DNA of 6,693 nt from Pseudomonadota bacterium (GCA_023428035.1 JAEYZO010000306.1:1-6693); one strand, 5' to 3'. Shown: positions 1 to 6,388, counted from the first letter of the stretch. Notes: generated from the letters alone by a model not told the origin. Numbers and translations: made by a program.

Positions 1-986
1 CCCTCGACCTCTACCTCACCGCCGACGGCCCACCCTCGGTCACCACCGTCGACGCCCTCTGCCCCGACACCCTCTGGACCCGCGCGACAGCCTTCGCCCG
101 CGTGCGCGCCACCGCCGACCGCGACGCCCTCTACCGCTCCATCGCCGACGCCGTCTCCCGCGCCGTGATCCTCGGCGAGAACGCCGAGACCGCCCCCGCC
201 GCCTCCGCCGCGATGGCCGCCTCCCTCGCCCGCACCATCACCCGCCAGCCCGCCGACCTCGACGCCGTGAGGGACCTCCAACGCTCCCCCTGGCGAGCCC
301 TCACCTGGGGCGCCGACACCTCCCGCGCCCGCGGCGAAGCCCTCTTCTTCGACTGGCTCGCCCTCCGCTGGGGAGACCCCACCCGACCCCTCCTCCGCGG
401 CCTCGCCTCGGGCCCCGCGCAGCGCACCCCGTCGAGCGCGCCCGCCCTCTGGGGCGAGCCCGACCTCTTCGACCTCGCCGCGAGGGTCTTCCGCGACGAG
501 CTCGGCGGGCTCAACGCCGCCCTCCTGGGCTTCGCCAGGGCACGCGCCGCGCTGGGCTCCGACGCCGAGCTCCTGGGAGTGGCCGACCGCACCCTCTCCG
601 TCGAGCCCGCGCGCACCGTCCGCTGGACGCAGCTCCCCGCGTGGACCAACGGCCCGCGGCCCATCGAGCCCGGCGGCGTCGGCGTCGTGGCCATCGACCT
701 CAACGACGCGCCTACCCAGGGGACCCCCTCCCTCGCGGTGTGGATCCACGCCGCCCCCGAGCACCGCTGGATGGCCTCGGCGATGCGCCTCGCCCCCGAC
801 GGCCACCCCCTCGGCGCCGTCGACTCGGAGCTCATCACCAACGGCGAGTGGTCGGCGCAGGTCGAGTCCCTCGAGGGCGTCGCGCGCGTGCTCGTGGTGC
901 TCACCTCCCTCGGCGACGGACGCCTCGACCCCGAGGCCCCGCTCCCTCCCCGCGGGTGGTGGGCGGTCAACGCCTCGCCGGGTTGA
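1..986 (+). CDS. Hypothetical protein, 5'-truncated by window edge
   Basis: The reading frame is open from base 3 to the TGA at 984-986, giving 327 visible residues with no start in the window. A GTG at 102 is in frame, but the coding-like frame continues upstream of it, so it is probably internal. No catalytic motif is visible. The first part (to about residue 180) looks alpha-helical, with an aromatic stretch GEALFFDWLALRWG near residues 112-125. The last ~120 residues look like a beta-rich domain (GGVGVVAIDLND, HRWMASAMRLAPDG, VARVLVVLTSL). From memory this order resembles a family of myxobacterial secreted hypotheticals with a degenerate metallopeptidase-like helical domain followed by a beta domain. 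That resemblance is inference. The C-terminal codons overlap the 3' end of the opposing LysR gene by 20 bp. Gene status is secure; function is unknown. Confidence 0.8.
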   Translation, partial: LDLYLTADGPPSVTTVDALCPDTLWTRATAFARVRATADRDALYRSIADAVSRAVILGENAETAPAASAAMAASLARTITRQPADLDAVRDLQRSPWRALTWGADTSRARGEALFFDWLALRWGDPTRPLLRGLASGPAQRTPSSAPALWGEPDLFDLAARVFRDELGGLNAALLGFARARAALGSDAELLGVADRTLSVEPARTVRWTQLPAWTNGPRPIEPGGVGVVAIDLNDAPTQGTPSLAVWIHAAPEHRWMASAMRLAPDGHPLGAVDSELITNGEWSAQVESLEGVARVLVVLTSLGDGRLDPEAPLPPRGWWAVNASPG

Positions 987-1881
987 TCCGGAACCACTCC
1001 AGCGCGAAATCCCTGAAGGCCTTCACCCTCCGCGGCACGTGCTTCGCCGCGGGGTACACCAGCCACAGCGTCGACGAGGGCATCTGCCACTCGGGCAACA
1101 CCCGCGTGAGCTTGCCCTCCTCGACATCGACCCCGCCCACGAAGCTCGGCAAGGGCCCCACCCCCGCCCCCGCCCGCAGCGCCGATCGAATGAACGAGAA
1201 CTCGTTGCCCCCGATGCCCCCGGTGACCTCCACCCGCTCCGCGCCCGACGGGCCCTCCAGGGTCCACACCGACGCGCCCTCCTTCGGGCGGAACAACACC
1301 AGCGAGTGCTGCCCCAGCTCCGCGATCGACCGCGGCGCGCCCTTCCTCGCCAGGTACGACGGCGACGCGAAGAGGTGCATACCCCCCTGCATCAAGGTCC
1401 GCGCGACCATCGCGGGGTCGGTCACCTTGCGCGTCGCCCGGATCGCCACGTCGAAGCCCTCGCCGATGAGGTCCACCACCCGCGCCGTGAGGTCGACCTC
1501 GACCCTCAACCCCGGGTGCCGCGCCGCGAAGCGCACCGCCATCTCCCCTACGAAGACCTCACCGAAATCCACCGGCGCCGTCAGCCGCAGCGTCCCCTTC
1601 AGCTCCCCCGCCCGGTCGCCCACCGCCCCCGCCGCCTCGCGCAGCCCCGCCAGGTGCGGCCCCGCCTGCGCGTAGAGCGACCTCCCCTCGGGCGTCAGCG
1701 CCACGCGCCGCGCCCCGCGCTCCAACAGCCTCGCCCCCAGCGCGTCTTCCAGCCTCGTGAGCGAGCGGCTCACCGTCGACTTCGGCACGCCCCGCCGCGC
1801 CGCCGCCGCCGTGATCGACCCGCCCTCCACCACGTCCACGAACACCACCAGCAGGTCCAGCGACGGCAACGTTGCGTCCAT
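967..1881 (-). CDS. LysR-family transcriptional regulator (CrgA-like group)
   Basis: A 304-residue protein, the usual LysR length. The N-terminus carries the winged HTH: SITAAAARRGVPKSTVSRSL (residues 24-43), then LEDALGARLLERGARRVALT. The effector-binding half starts near residue 97 with GTLRLTAPVDFGEVFVGEM and continues through VVDLIGEGFDVAIRATR, the pattern of the CrgA-like periplasmic-binding-fold subgroup. It should bind DNA as a tetramer and respond to an unknown small molecule. The ATG at 1881 is chosen because GGGAGGGAG lies just upstream with about 5 nt spacing; the in-frame GTG at 1899 would place that ribosome site inside the gene. It faces the small basic gene at 2024 across 142 bp holding a dyad T-N11-A site, and its 3' end overlaps the preceding gene by 20 bp. 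Autoregulation is likely; its other targets cannot be told. Confidence 0.95.
   Translation of the reverse strand: MDATLPSLDLLVVFVDVVEGGSITAAAARRGVPKSTVSRSLTRLEDALGARLLERGARRVALTPEGRSLYAQAGPHLAGLREAAGAVGDRAGELKGTLRLTAPVDFGEVFVGEMAVRFAARHPGLRVEVDLTARVVDLIGEGFDVAIRATRKVTDPAMVARTLMQGGMHLFASPSYLARKGAPRSIAELGQHSLVLFRPKEGASVWTLEGPSGAERVEVTGGIGGNEFSFIRSALRAGAGVGPLPSFVGGVDVEEGKLTRVLPEWQMPSSTLWLVYPAAKHVPRRVKAFRDFALEWFRINPARR
1866..1875. promoter_or_regulatory. GCAACGTTGC palindrome at LysR start
   Basis: A perfect 10-bp palindrome lies inside the first codons of the LysR gene, built from the same half-sites (GCAAC / GTTGC) that form the spaced dyad at 1911-1927. Centres of the two elements are about 48-49 bp apart. 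LysR regulators often bind a recognition site plus a second activation or repression site, so this may be an autorepression site. It is also codon sequence and may be coincidental. Confidence 0.35.
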
Positions 1882-1886
1882 GACAA

Positions 1887-1895
1887 CTCCCTCCC
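1887..1895 (-). promoter_or_regulatory. Ribosome binding site fixing the LysR start
   Basis: On the minus strand the sequence GGGAGGGAG ends 5 nt before the ATG at 1881. This near-consensus site decides the start in favour of the ATG over the in-frame GTG 18 nt further upstream. Confidence 0.7.
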
Positions 1896-1910
1896 GCACC
1901 GTCTCAAACC

Positions 1911-1927
1911 GTTGCCCCTACCGCAAC
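1911..1927. promoter_or_regulatory. Candidate LysR-type operator (T-N11-A dyad)
   Basis: GTTGC-N7-GCAAC forms a 5+5 bp inverted repeat in which T1913 and A1925 are separated by 11 nt, the classic LysR box format. It sits 30 bp upstream of the LysR ATG and 16 bp upstream of the TTGACA element that points toward the small basic gene. That is the expected place for a site controlling both divergent promoters. The motif is seen directly; binding is inferred. Confidence 0.5.
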
Positions 1928-1942
1928 CTTCAGCCCCCGGCG

Positions 1943-1972
1943 TTGACACCCTCCGCGGCCCGGTGGTACCCG
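1943..1972 (+). promoter_or_regulatory. Candidate sigma70-type promoter for the small basic gene
   Basis: A perfect TTGACA (1943-1948) is followed after 18 bp by TACCCG (1967-1972), preceded by TGG as in an extended -10. The -10 match is poor, with only TA conserved. The transcript would start near 1979 and leave a leader of about 45 nt before the ATG at 2024, with GGAG at 2011-2014. The -35 is convincing and the -10 is weak. Confidence 0.35.
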
Positions 1973-2023
1973 CCACCGCTTCGCACGATCTCACTCTCAC
2001 CGCACGACACGGAGCCACCGATC

Positions 2024-2212
2024 ATGGGCAAGGGCGACAGCCGTAACTCCCGCAAGTCCCTCCAGCGCAAGGCGCAGCGCCGCCTGAAGGCCAAGATCAA
2101 GAAGGTCGCCGCCGAGCGCGCCGCCCGCTTCGCCGCCGGCGCCGGCAAGACCGCCGAGACGAAGAAGACCCGCACCCGCAAGCCCGCCGCCTCCGCCTCC
2201 ACCGCGAGCTGA
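2024..2212 (+). CDS. Small, highly basic Lys/Arg/Ala-rich protein
   Basis: A 62-residue protein beginning MGKGDSRNSRKSLQRKAQRR. It contains 11 Lys and 9 Arg against one Asp and two Glu, so net charge is about +17. Residues 9-38 look like one long basic helix; the rest is an Ala/Lys/Thr/Ser-rich tail resembling histone H1 or ribosomal tails. The MGKGD start recalls the small ribosomal protein bTHX, but the rest does not match that family as I remember it, so the link is weak. It probably binds nucleic acid or the ribosome. ATG 2024 is chosen because GGAG (2011-2014) precedes it by 9 nt and the protein turns coherent there; upstream in-frame codons to 1757 are shadow of the LysR gene and intergenic sequence. 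The stop is 4 bp from the convergent dapF stop, leaving no room for a terminator between them. Confidence 0.72.
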   Translation: MGKGDSRNSRKSLQRKAQRRLKAKIKKVAAERAARFAAGAGKTAETKKTRTRKPAASASTAS

Positions 2213-2216
2213 GCCC

Positions 2217-3011
2217 CTACAGCTCCCCGTCGAAGACCCGCCTCGCGGGGCCCGTCATCGTCACGGCCCCTCCCTCACCCACCACGATCGTCAAATCGCC
2301 GCCGTCGAGGCGCACCGTCACCGCCTCGCCCGCGCGTGACCGCCCCCGCGCCACCGCGGCCGCCGCCACCGCGCAGGCCCCCGTGCCGCAGGCCTGCGTC
2401 CACCCCACGCCGCGCTCGCTCACCCGCGCGCGCCACCCGCCACCCGCCAGCGCCGTCACCAGCTCGACGTTCACCCCCGCGGGGAACACCGCCAGCCCTC
2501 TCACCGCCGCCGCCAGCGCCTCGGGCTCCCCCTCGGGATCGAACAACACCCCGTGGGGGTTACCCACGTCCACCACCTCGACCGCGCACTCCCGCTCGCC
2601 CACGCGCACCGTCTCCATCGCCCCCACCACCGCGCGGCCCATCGCCACCTCGACCCAGCGCTCGCCCCCGCGCTCGCCCCGCAGCGCCGCGGGCCGAGGC
2701 CCCGCGTCGCTCTGCACCGTGAGCGTCTCCCCCTCGCGCAAGAGACCCCGATCCGCCCACCACGCCGCCGCGCAGCGCACGCCGTTGCCGCACATCTCCG
2801 GCCGCGACCCGTCGGCGTTGTAGATCACCATCCGAACCTCGCCGTCACCCAGCGCCTCGACCCGGATCACCCCGTCGGCCCCCACCCCTCGATGACGATC
2901 ACACAGCGCCCGCGCGAGGTCGGGGTGTACCTCCCGCTCCGCCCATTGCGCGCCGTCGAGCATCACGAAGTCGTTGCCGAGGCCCTGGTACTTGCTGAAG
3001 CGACCGCGCAT
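2217..3011 (-). CDS. dapF: Diaminopimelate epimerase
   Basis: Interconverts LL- and meso-2,6-diaminopimelate in the cytoplasm, supplying meso-DAP for peptidoglycan cross-linking and for lysine. The cofactor-free enzyme uses two cysteines. Both are present: Cys74 in NADGSRPEMCGNGVRC and Cys208 in SERGVGWTQACGTGACA. Other family landmarks are FSKYQGLGNDFVMLDG at the N-terminus, the GADG motif (residues 44-47), DVGNPHGVLF (149-158), and VTMTGPARRVFDGEL at the C-terminus. Length (264 aa) is normal. The position two before the second Cys-flanking QA is Trp where E. coli has Glu; the substrate-contacting Glu-Arg pair before it is kept. The start is ambiguous: ATG 3011 gives the usual short N-terminus, GTG 3020 has the better-spaced GGAG, and GTG 3035 is possible. 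It stands alone here, not in a lysine operon, divergent from the VWA gene. Confidence 0.96.
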   Translation of the reverse strand: MRGRFSKYQGLGNDFVMLDGAQWAEREVHPDLARALCDRHRGVGADGVIRVEALGDGEVRMVIYNADGSRPEMCGNGVRCAAAWWADRGLLREGETLTVQSDAGPRPAALRGERGGERWVEVAMGRAVVGAMETVRVGERECAVEVVDVGNPHGVLFDPEGEPEALAAAVRGLAVFPAGVNVELVTALAGGGWRARVSERGVGWTQACGTGACAVAAAAVARGRSRAGEAVTVRLDGGDLTIVVGEGGAVTMTGPARRVFDGEL

Positions 3012-3076
3012 CGCGCGCACTGTGCCCCGCTCCACAGCGCTTGACCACGGGGAGCGCCGCGGGTGAGATCGCCGCC
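3012..3076. promoter_or_regulatory. Short divergent control region, dapF / VWA lipoprotein
   Basis: These 65 bp separate the two divergent starts. They contain TTGACC (3041-3046) followed after 17 bp by TGAGAT (3064-3069), a plausible sigma70-like pair for the VWA gene; it would start transcription almost at the ATG at 3077. A small inverted repeat CTGTG-N8-CACAG lies at 3020-3037, near the dapF start. GGTGAG (3062-3067) is the likely ribosome site of the VWA gene and overlaps the proposed -10, so both cannot serve the same transcript. Confidence 0.3.
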
Positions 3077-5515
3077 ATGGCTTCGTTGACGCGCGCCCGG
3101 GGGGGCCCCTCGACCCGTTGGATCCTCTCGCTCACCGCCCTCCTCGCCGCGCTCGGCGGCGGGTGCTCCGACACCGCGGGCGACGCGCAAGACTCCGGCG
3201 CCGTCACCGACGCCGGGTCGACCAGCGACGTCTCCGTACCCGTGATGCCCTGCGGCCCCGCGGATGACCCCGACGGCGACGGCATCGCCAACCGCTTCGA
3301 GGGCACCGGCGACGCCGACGGCGACGGCGTGCCCAACAGCGAAGACCCCGACTCGGACAACGACGGCATCCCCGACGCCTTCGAGGGCGGCTACGGCCAG
3401 CCGCGCGCCTGCGCCGTGTCTCCCCCCGACTCGGACATGGACGGCGTCTTCGACTTCGTCGACACCGACGCGAACGGAGACGGCATCGCCGACGCCGCGC
3501 AGGCGGGGCCCTCGCCCGGTCAGCCCGGAGGAGACGTCACGCCCCCCGCCGACTGCCTCCAGGGCGGAGGCCGCGGCATCGAGCAGCGCGCCGTCAGCGG
3601 GTGGACCTGCCACCCCTTCGACACCGACGGAGACGGCACCCCCGACTACGCCGACACCGACGCCGACGGAGACCGCATCGCCAACACCGTCGAGATCGCC
3701 CCCGGCGGCGCTACGGCCCCCACCGACACCGACGGAGACGGCACCCCCGACTGGCGCGACATCGACTCCGACGCAGACACCGTCGCCGACCGCGCCGAGG
3801 GCTCGAACGACCGCGACGGCGACGGCCTGGGCAACTGGCGCGACCTCGACTCCGACGGAGACTCGCCCATGGGCTCCGACGCCAACTCCGACGCGCGCGA
3901 GGCCGGCGACGCAGACCCCGCCACCGCCCCCGTCGAGTGCCAGCGCGAGCTCAACGTGCGCACCCTCGACGTGTCGACCCCGGCCCCCGACGGCATCCCA
4001 GACTTCCTCGACAACGACAGCGACAACGACGGGCTCTCAGACCGCGAAGAGGCCGAGGCCGGCACCGACCGCTGCAACCCCGACACCGACGGCGACGGGC
4101 AGCTCGACTCCGCCGAGGTCGCCTGGTGCCGCGGCCACATGCAGACCCGCTGCGGGAGCGACGCCTCGGTGCGCATCCCCGACACGGACTACTACCTCAT
4201 CCTCCCCTTCGACGGCCCCACGTTGAACCGCGAGCTGGAGTTCGGCTCGAACCTCCGCGTCGCCGACGTGTTCTTCCTCACCGACACCACCGGCTCGATG
4301 GGAGGCCCCCTGAGCAACGTGCGCGCGAGCATCGCCACGCCGCGCACCGGCCTCATCGACTCCATCACCGCGATCATCCCCGACACCTACTTCGGGGTGA
4401 GCCACTACGACGACTTCCCGAGCGGAGGCTTCGGCGGCACCACCGACCGCGCCTTCTGGCCCGTGTGCCCGGGGCCCCCCGGCACCACGGGCTGCATCCG
4501 TAACGCCGGCATCACCATGCAGCCGCCGTCGATGTCCGCCGCGGTGCAGTCCACCGTCAACGCCATCGCCCTCGGCGGCGGCGCCGACGGCCCCGAGTCG
4601 CAGGTCGAGGCCCTCTACCAGACCATCACCGGCGAGGGCCTGTACGACCGCTCGCGCCCCGGCGCCTGCATGGGCGACCCCGGCCGCTCGCCCTGCTGGG
4701 TCGCGCCCAACTCCTGCGTCGACGGCACCCGGGGTATGCCCTGCTTCCGCGGCGGCGCGCTGCCCATCGTAATCCACTTCACCGACGCGGACTTTCACAA
4801 CGGCGCCCGCGACGAGTCGGTGCCCGGCAGCGGGCCCTCGAACCCCTACGCCGGCATCACCCCCGCGCCGCACACCCTCGACGACGTGATCTCGGCCTAC
4901 AACCGCGCGTCGGGGCGGATCATCAACCTCAACGCCGCGTCGAGCATCCGCTGCGAAGGCATGCGCCCCACCTCACGCACCGCGGGCCGGCCCTGCTACG
5001 ACTTCCGCGTGCTCGCCGAGGGGACCTCCTCGGTCGACCTCGACGGCACGCCCCTCGTGTTCGACCTGCCGGGCGGCGGCGCGGTGGTCTCTCCCGCCTT
5101 CGTCTCGTCGGTGGTCGGCGCGGTGAACACCATCGCGACGCGCGTGCCCTTCGACATCAACACCCTCACGCGCAACGACCCGACCAACCCCGCGGGCGTC
5201 GACGCGACGCGCTTCATCCGACGCCGCACGCCCTCGTGCCAGATCGCCCCCACCAACGACCGCTGCTGGACGGAGCCCACGGGCGTCGCCCACCGCGACG
5301 CCGTCGCGCGCACCGACCTCAGCACCTTCTACCGCGTCGTGCCCGGCACCCGCGTGCGCTTCACCATCTTCTTCCAGAACGACGTCTTCCAGGGCGACCC
5401 GCTGAGCTCGTCGCTCTTCCGCGCGTACATCGACGTCGTGGGCGACGGCGTCACCGTGCTCGACACCCGCGAGGTGTACATCCTCGTCCCCGCCTCCCAA
5501 GGCTCCCCCGGCTGA
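3077..5515 (+). CDS. Secreted lipoprotein with TSP3 repeats and integrin-beta-like VWA domain
   Basis: An 812-residue protein. Residues 1-29 are a signal peptide (RWILSLTALLAALGGGC) with likely lipidated Cys30; the -3 Gly is loose for a lipobox. An acidic linker follows, then a stalk (about 63-347) of thrombospondin type 3 repeats with at least ten exact DxDxDG motifs, which bind calcium. A VWA domain follows at about 394-690. FFLTDTTGSM (399-408) supplies a DxTxS MIDAS metal site, YFGVSHYDDFP (438-448) and GGGADGPESQVEALYQ (500-515) match the integrin beta A-domain pattern, and HFTDADFHNG (567-576) gives the third metal-loop Asp. A Cys-rich insert (about 531-558) and a final beta domain ending REVYILVPA complete it. 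It probably acts at the cell surface as an adhesion or ligand-binding protein. ATG 3077 is chosen for GGTGAG at 3062 and for the signal peptide; an in-frame TTG at 3041 is less likely. Confidence 0.93.
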   Translation: MASLTRARGGPSTRWILSLTALLAALGGGCSDTAGDAQDSGAVTDAGSTSDVSVPVMPCGPADDPDGDGIANRFEGTGDADGDGVPNSEDPDSDNDGIPDAFEGGYGQPRACAVSPPDSDMDGVFDFVDTDANGDGIADAAQAGPSPGQPGGDVTPPADCLQGGGRGIEQRAVSGWTCHPFDTDGDGTPDYADTDADGDRIANTVEIAPGGATAPTDTDGDGTPDWRDIDSDADTVADRAEGSNDRDGDGLGNWRDLDSDGDSPMGSDANSDAREAGDADPATAPVECQRELNVRTLDVSTPAPDGIPDFLDNDSDNDGLSDREEAEAGTDRCNPDTDGDGQLDSAEVAWCRGHMQTRCGSDASVRIPDTDYYLILPFDGPTLNRELEFGSNLRVADVFFLTDTTGSMGGPLSNVRASIATPRTGLIDSITAIIPDTYFGVSHYDDFPSGGFGGTTDRAFWPVCPGPPGTTGCIRNAGITMQPPSMSAAVQSTVNAIALGGGADGPESQVEALYQTITGEGLYDRSRPGACMGDPGRSPCWVAPNSCVDGTRGMPCFRGGALPIVIHFTDADFHNGARDESVPGSGPSNPYAGITPAPHTLDDVISAYNRASGRIINLNAASSIRCEGMRPTSRTAGRPCYDFRVLAEGTSSVDLDGTPLVFDLPGGGAVVSPAFVSSVVGAVNTIATRVPFDINTLTRNDPTNPAGVDATRFIRRRTPSCQIAPTNDRCWTEPTGVAHRDAVARTDLSTFYRVVPGTRVRFTIFFQNDVFQGDPLSSSLFRAYIDVVGDGVTVLDTREVYILVPASQGSPG
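3620..3752 (+). repeat. 28-nt exact direct repeat within TSP3 coding region
   Basis: The same 28 bases occur at 3620-3647 and 3725-3752, 105 bp (35 codons) apart and in the same frame, each encoding DTDGDGTPD. Exact identity including third positions suggests recent duplication or gene conversion between TSP3 units, although strong GC bias also limits codon choice. Confidence 0.75.
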
Positions 5516-5528
5516 GCGCTCCCTCCCC

Positions 5529-6122
5529 ATGGCCCGCGAGCGCCCCGGACTCTCCCCCCGCTCCGCGCGCCTCACCACGGCCCTCACCCTCTGCGCGGCC
5601 CTCGCCGCGCTCCCCCTCACGGCCCGCGCGCTCCGTACGTCGCTCTCACGCGCGCTCTCCCTCGCTTCCACGGCAGAGCCCATCGCCGTCGCGACGCAGT
5701 CCGCGAGTGACCTCCTCCGCGCGAGCGCGCCGGTGCTCATCGCGACCCTGCTCGCCGCGGCGCTCTCCACCCTCGCGCAACGCGCGCTCCCCGACGAACC
5801 GGGACCACCGAAGCCCCATCACGGAGCGACCGCCACGGCCCTCGCCCTGGTGCTCGCGGGCGGAGCCCTCGCCGCGTGGTCGTCCCTGCGCGCCGTGGCC
5901 CGACCCGACGTCACCGTCGAGGGCTTCTCTCTCGCGGTCCACGCCTTCGGGTGGAGCCTCGCGGGGCTCTGTCTCCTCGCGGGTATCGCCGACCTCCTCT
6001 GGCGCCTCTCCCGGTGGAAGTCCTCGCAGAACCCGACCCCCGACGAGCGCCGCCGCGAGGCGAGGGAGCAGGGCCCCGCGCCCGAGGTGAAGGCCCGCCG
6101 CCGCGCCCTCCAGCGGGAGTAG
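5529..6122 (+). CDS. FlhB/SctU-family membrane protein lacking the cytoplasmic switch domain
   Basis: A 197-residue protein with four hydrophobic segments at about 14-34, 66-86, 101-121 and 134-157, the topology of the FlhB/SctU (YscU, HrcU) membrane domain. The tail after TM4, ADLLWRLSRW then PDERRREAREQ and PEVKARRRALQRE, aligns without gaps to the remembered family consensus (MSxxEvkxExkxxEGDPxvKarxRxxQRE), keeping E, E, P, K, R, R, Q, R and E. The protein then stops, exactly where FlhB/SctU continues into the domain that self-cleaves at NPTH. The loop between TM2 and TM3, normally long and used to close the export gate, is only about 14 residues. No other export genes are nearby. The start lacks a ribosome site and lies 13 bp after the VWA stop, suggesting translational coupling. 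It may be a degenerate or repurposed paralogue of a type III export component. Family assignment is moderately sure; function is unknown. Confidence 0.7.
   Translation: MARERPGLSPRSARLTTALTLCAALAALPLTARALRTSLSRALSLASTAEPIAVATQSASDLLRASAPVLIATLLAAALSTLAQRALPDEPGPPKPHHGATATALALVLAGGALAAWSSLRAVARPDVTVEGFSLAVHAFGWSLAGLCLLAGIADLLWRLSRWKSSQNPTPDERRREAREQGPAPEVKARRRALQRE
6069..6120 (+). repeat. Duplicated block, copy 1 (3' end of FlhB-like gene)
   Basis: Two segments here, CAGGGCCCCGCG (6069-6080) and CGCCCTCCAGCGGGAGT (6104-6120), recur in the same order at 6389-6400 and 6404-6420. This copy lies in the last codons of the FlhB-like gene. Confidence 0.8.
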
Positions 6123-6130
6123 ATCAAGGG

Positions 6131-6165
6131 CACGCGGCGTAACCACGCGGCGTGTCTACGCCGCG
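6131..6165. repeat. 13-mer repeats (inverted orientation) with hairpin
   Basis: Two adjacent 13-mers (6131-6143 and 6144-6156) are minus-strand copies of the family consensus GTCACGCCGCGTG. The second takes part in a hairpin of CGCGGCGT (6146-6153), a GTCT loop and ACGCCGCG (6158-6165). It follows the FlhB-like stop by about 24 nt, so it could help end transcription, but there is no T-run. Confidence 0.75.
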
Positions 6166-6220
6166 GCAGTGCAAGCGCGCTCTCGTCTCATGCCAGCTTC
6201 TCAGCGTGGGCACGGGCCTG

Positions 6221-6353
6221 AACCACCCGCTTCCACCGCCGCGGCGTGGTCACGCCGCGTGCCCTCGTGCGCTCCAACCACCCGCTTCCACCGCCGCGGC
6301 GTGGTCACGCCGCGTGGTCATGCGGCGTGGTCACGCCGCGCGCCCTCGTGCGC
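6221..6353 (+). repeat. Two tandem units carrying palindromic hairpins
   Basis: A 41-nt sequence is exactly repeated at 6221-6261 and 6276-6316, 55 nt apart, and each unit ends in GCCCTCGTGCGC (6261-6272 and 6342-6353). Each contains a perfect hairpin CGCGGCGTG-GT-CACGCCGCG (6240-6259 and 6295-6314). The second unit is 26 nt longer because it holds a further hairpin at 6322-6339. The stretch 6301-6339 is three tandem 13-mers, the middle one with the CGCCGC part changed to TGCGGC. Confidence 0.88.
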
Positions 6354-6388
6354 GCCGACCGTCACAACCCTGGCCCGTGCTCAACTCA

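Noticed and set aside
967..986. 20-bp tail-to-tail overlap of gene 1 and LysR as a regulatory device
   Set aside because: Short convergent overlaps are common in compact GC-rich genomes; nothing else indicates a special role.
131..1267. 378-codon minus-strand open frame antisense to gene 1 and part of LysR
   Set aside because: Composition is Gly/Ala/Arg-rich nonsense typical of GC-rich antisense shadows, it overlaps two better-supported genes and has no recognisable domain.
641..2046. Long plus-strand open frames across the LysR gene
   Set aside because: They are the opposite strand of a clear LysR gene, Arg/Pro/His-rich, without motifs.
2217..3011. Loss of function in DapF because of Trp near the second catalytic Cys
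   Set aside because: Both catalytic cysteines and the Glu-Arg substrate-binding pair are intact, and the substituted position is, to my knowledge, variable in the family.
3264..4503. Plus-strand open frames of 300-320 codons inside the TSP3 region
   Set aside because: Their Thr/Pro/Ser or Arg/His repeats are frame-shifted readings of the DxDxDG repeats of the real gene.
4037..5770. Long minus-strand open frames opposite the VWA gene
   Set aside because: Val/Gly/Ala/Asp-rich shadows with no domain or ribosome site; GC bias keeps these frames open.
6146..6165. Classical rho-independent terminator after the FlhB-like gene
   Set aside because: The stem is strong but no T-run follows, and the same hairpin recurs several times as part of a repeat family.
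6221..6353. CRISPR array
   Set aside because: Only two long units, the intervening sequence is not unique spacer DNA, the repeats are palindromic 13-mers, and no cas gene is present.
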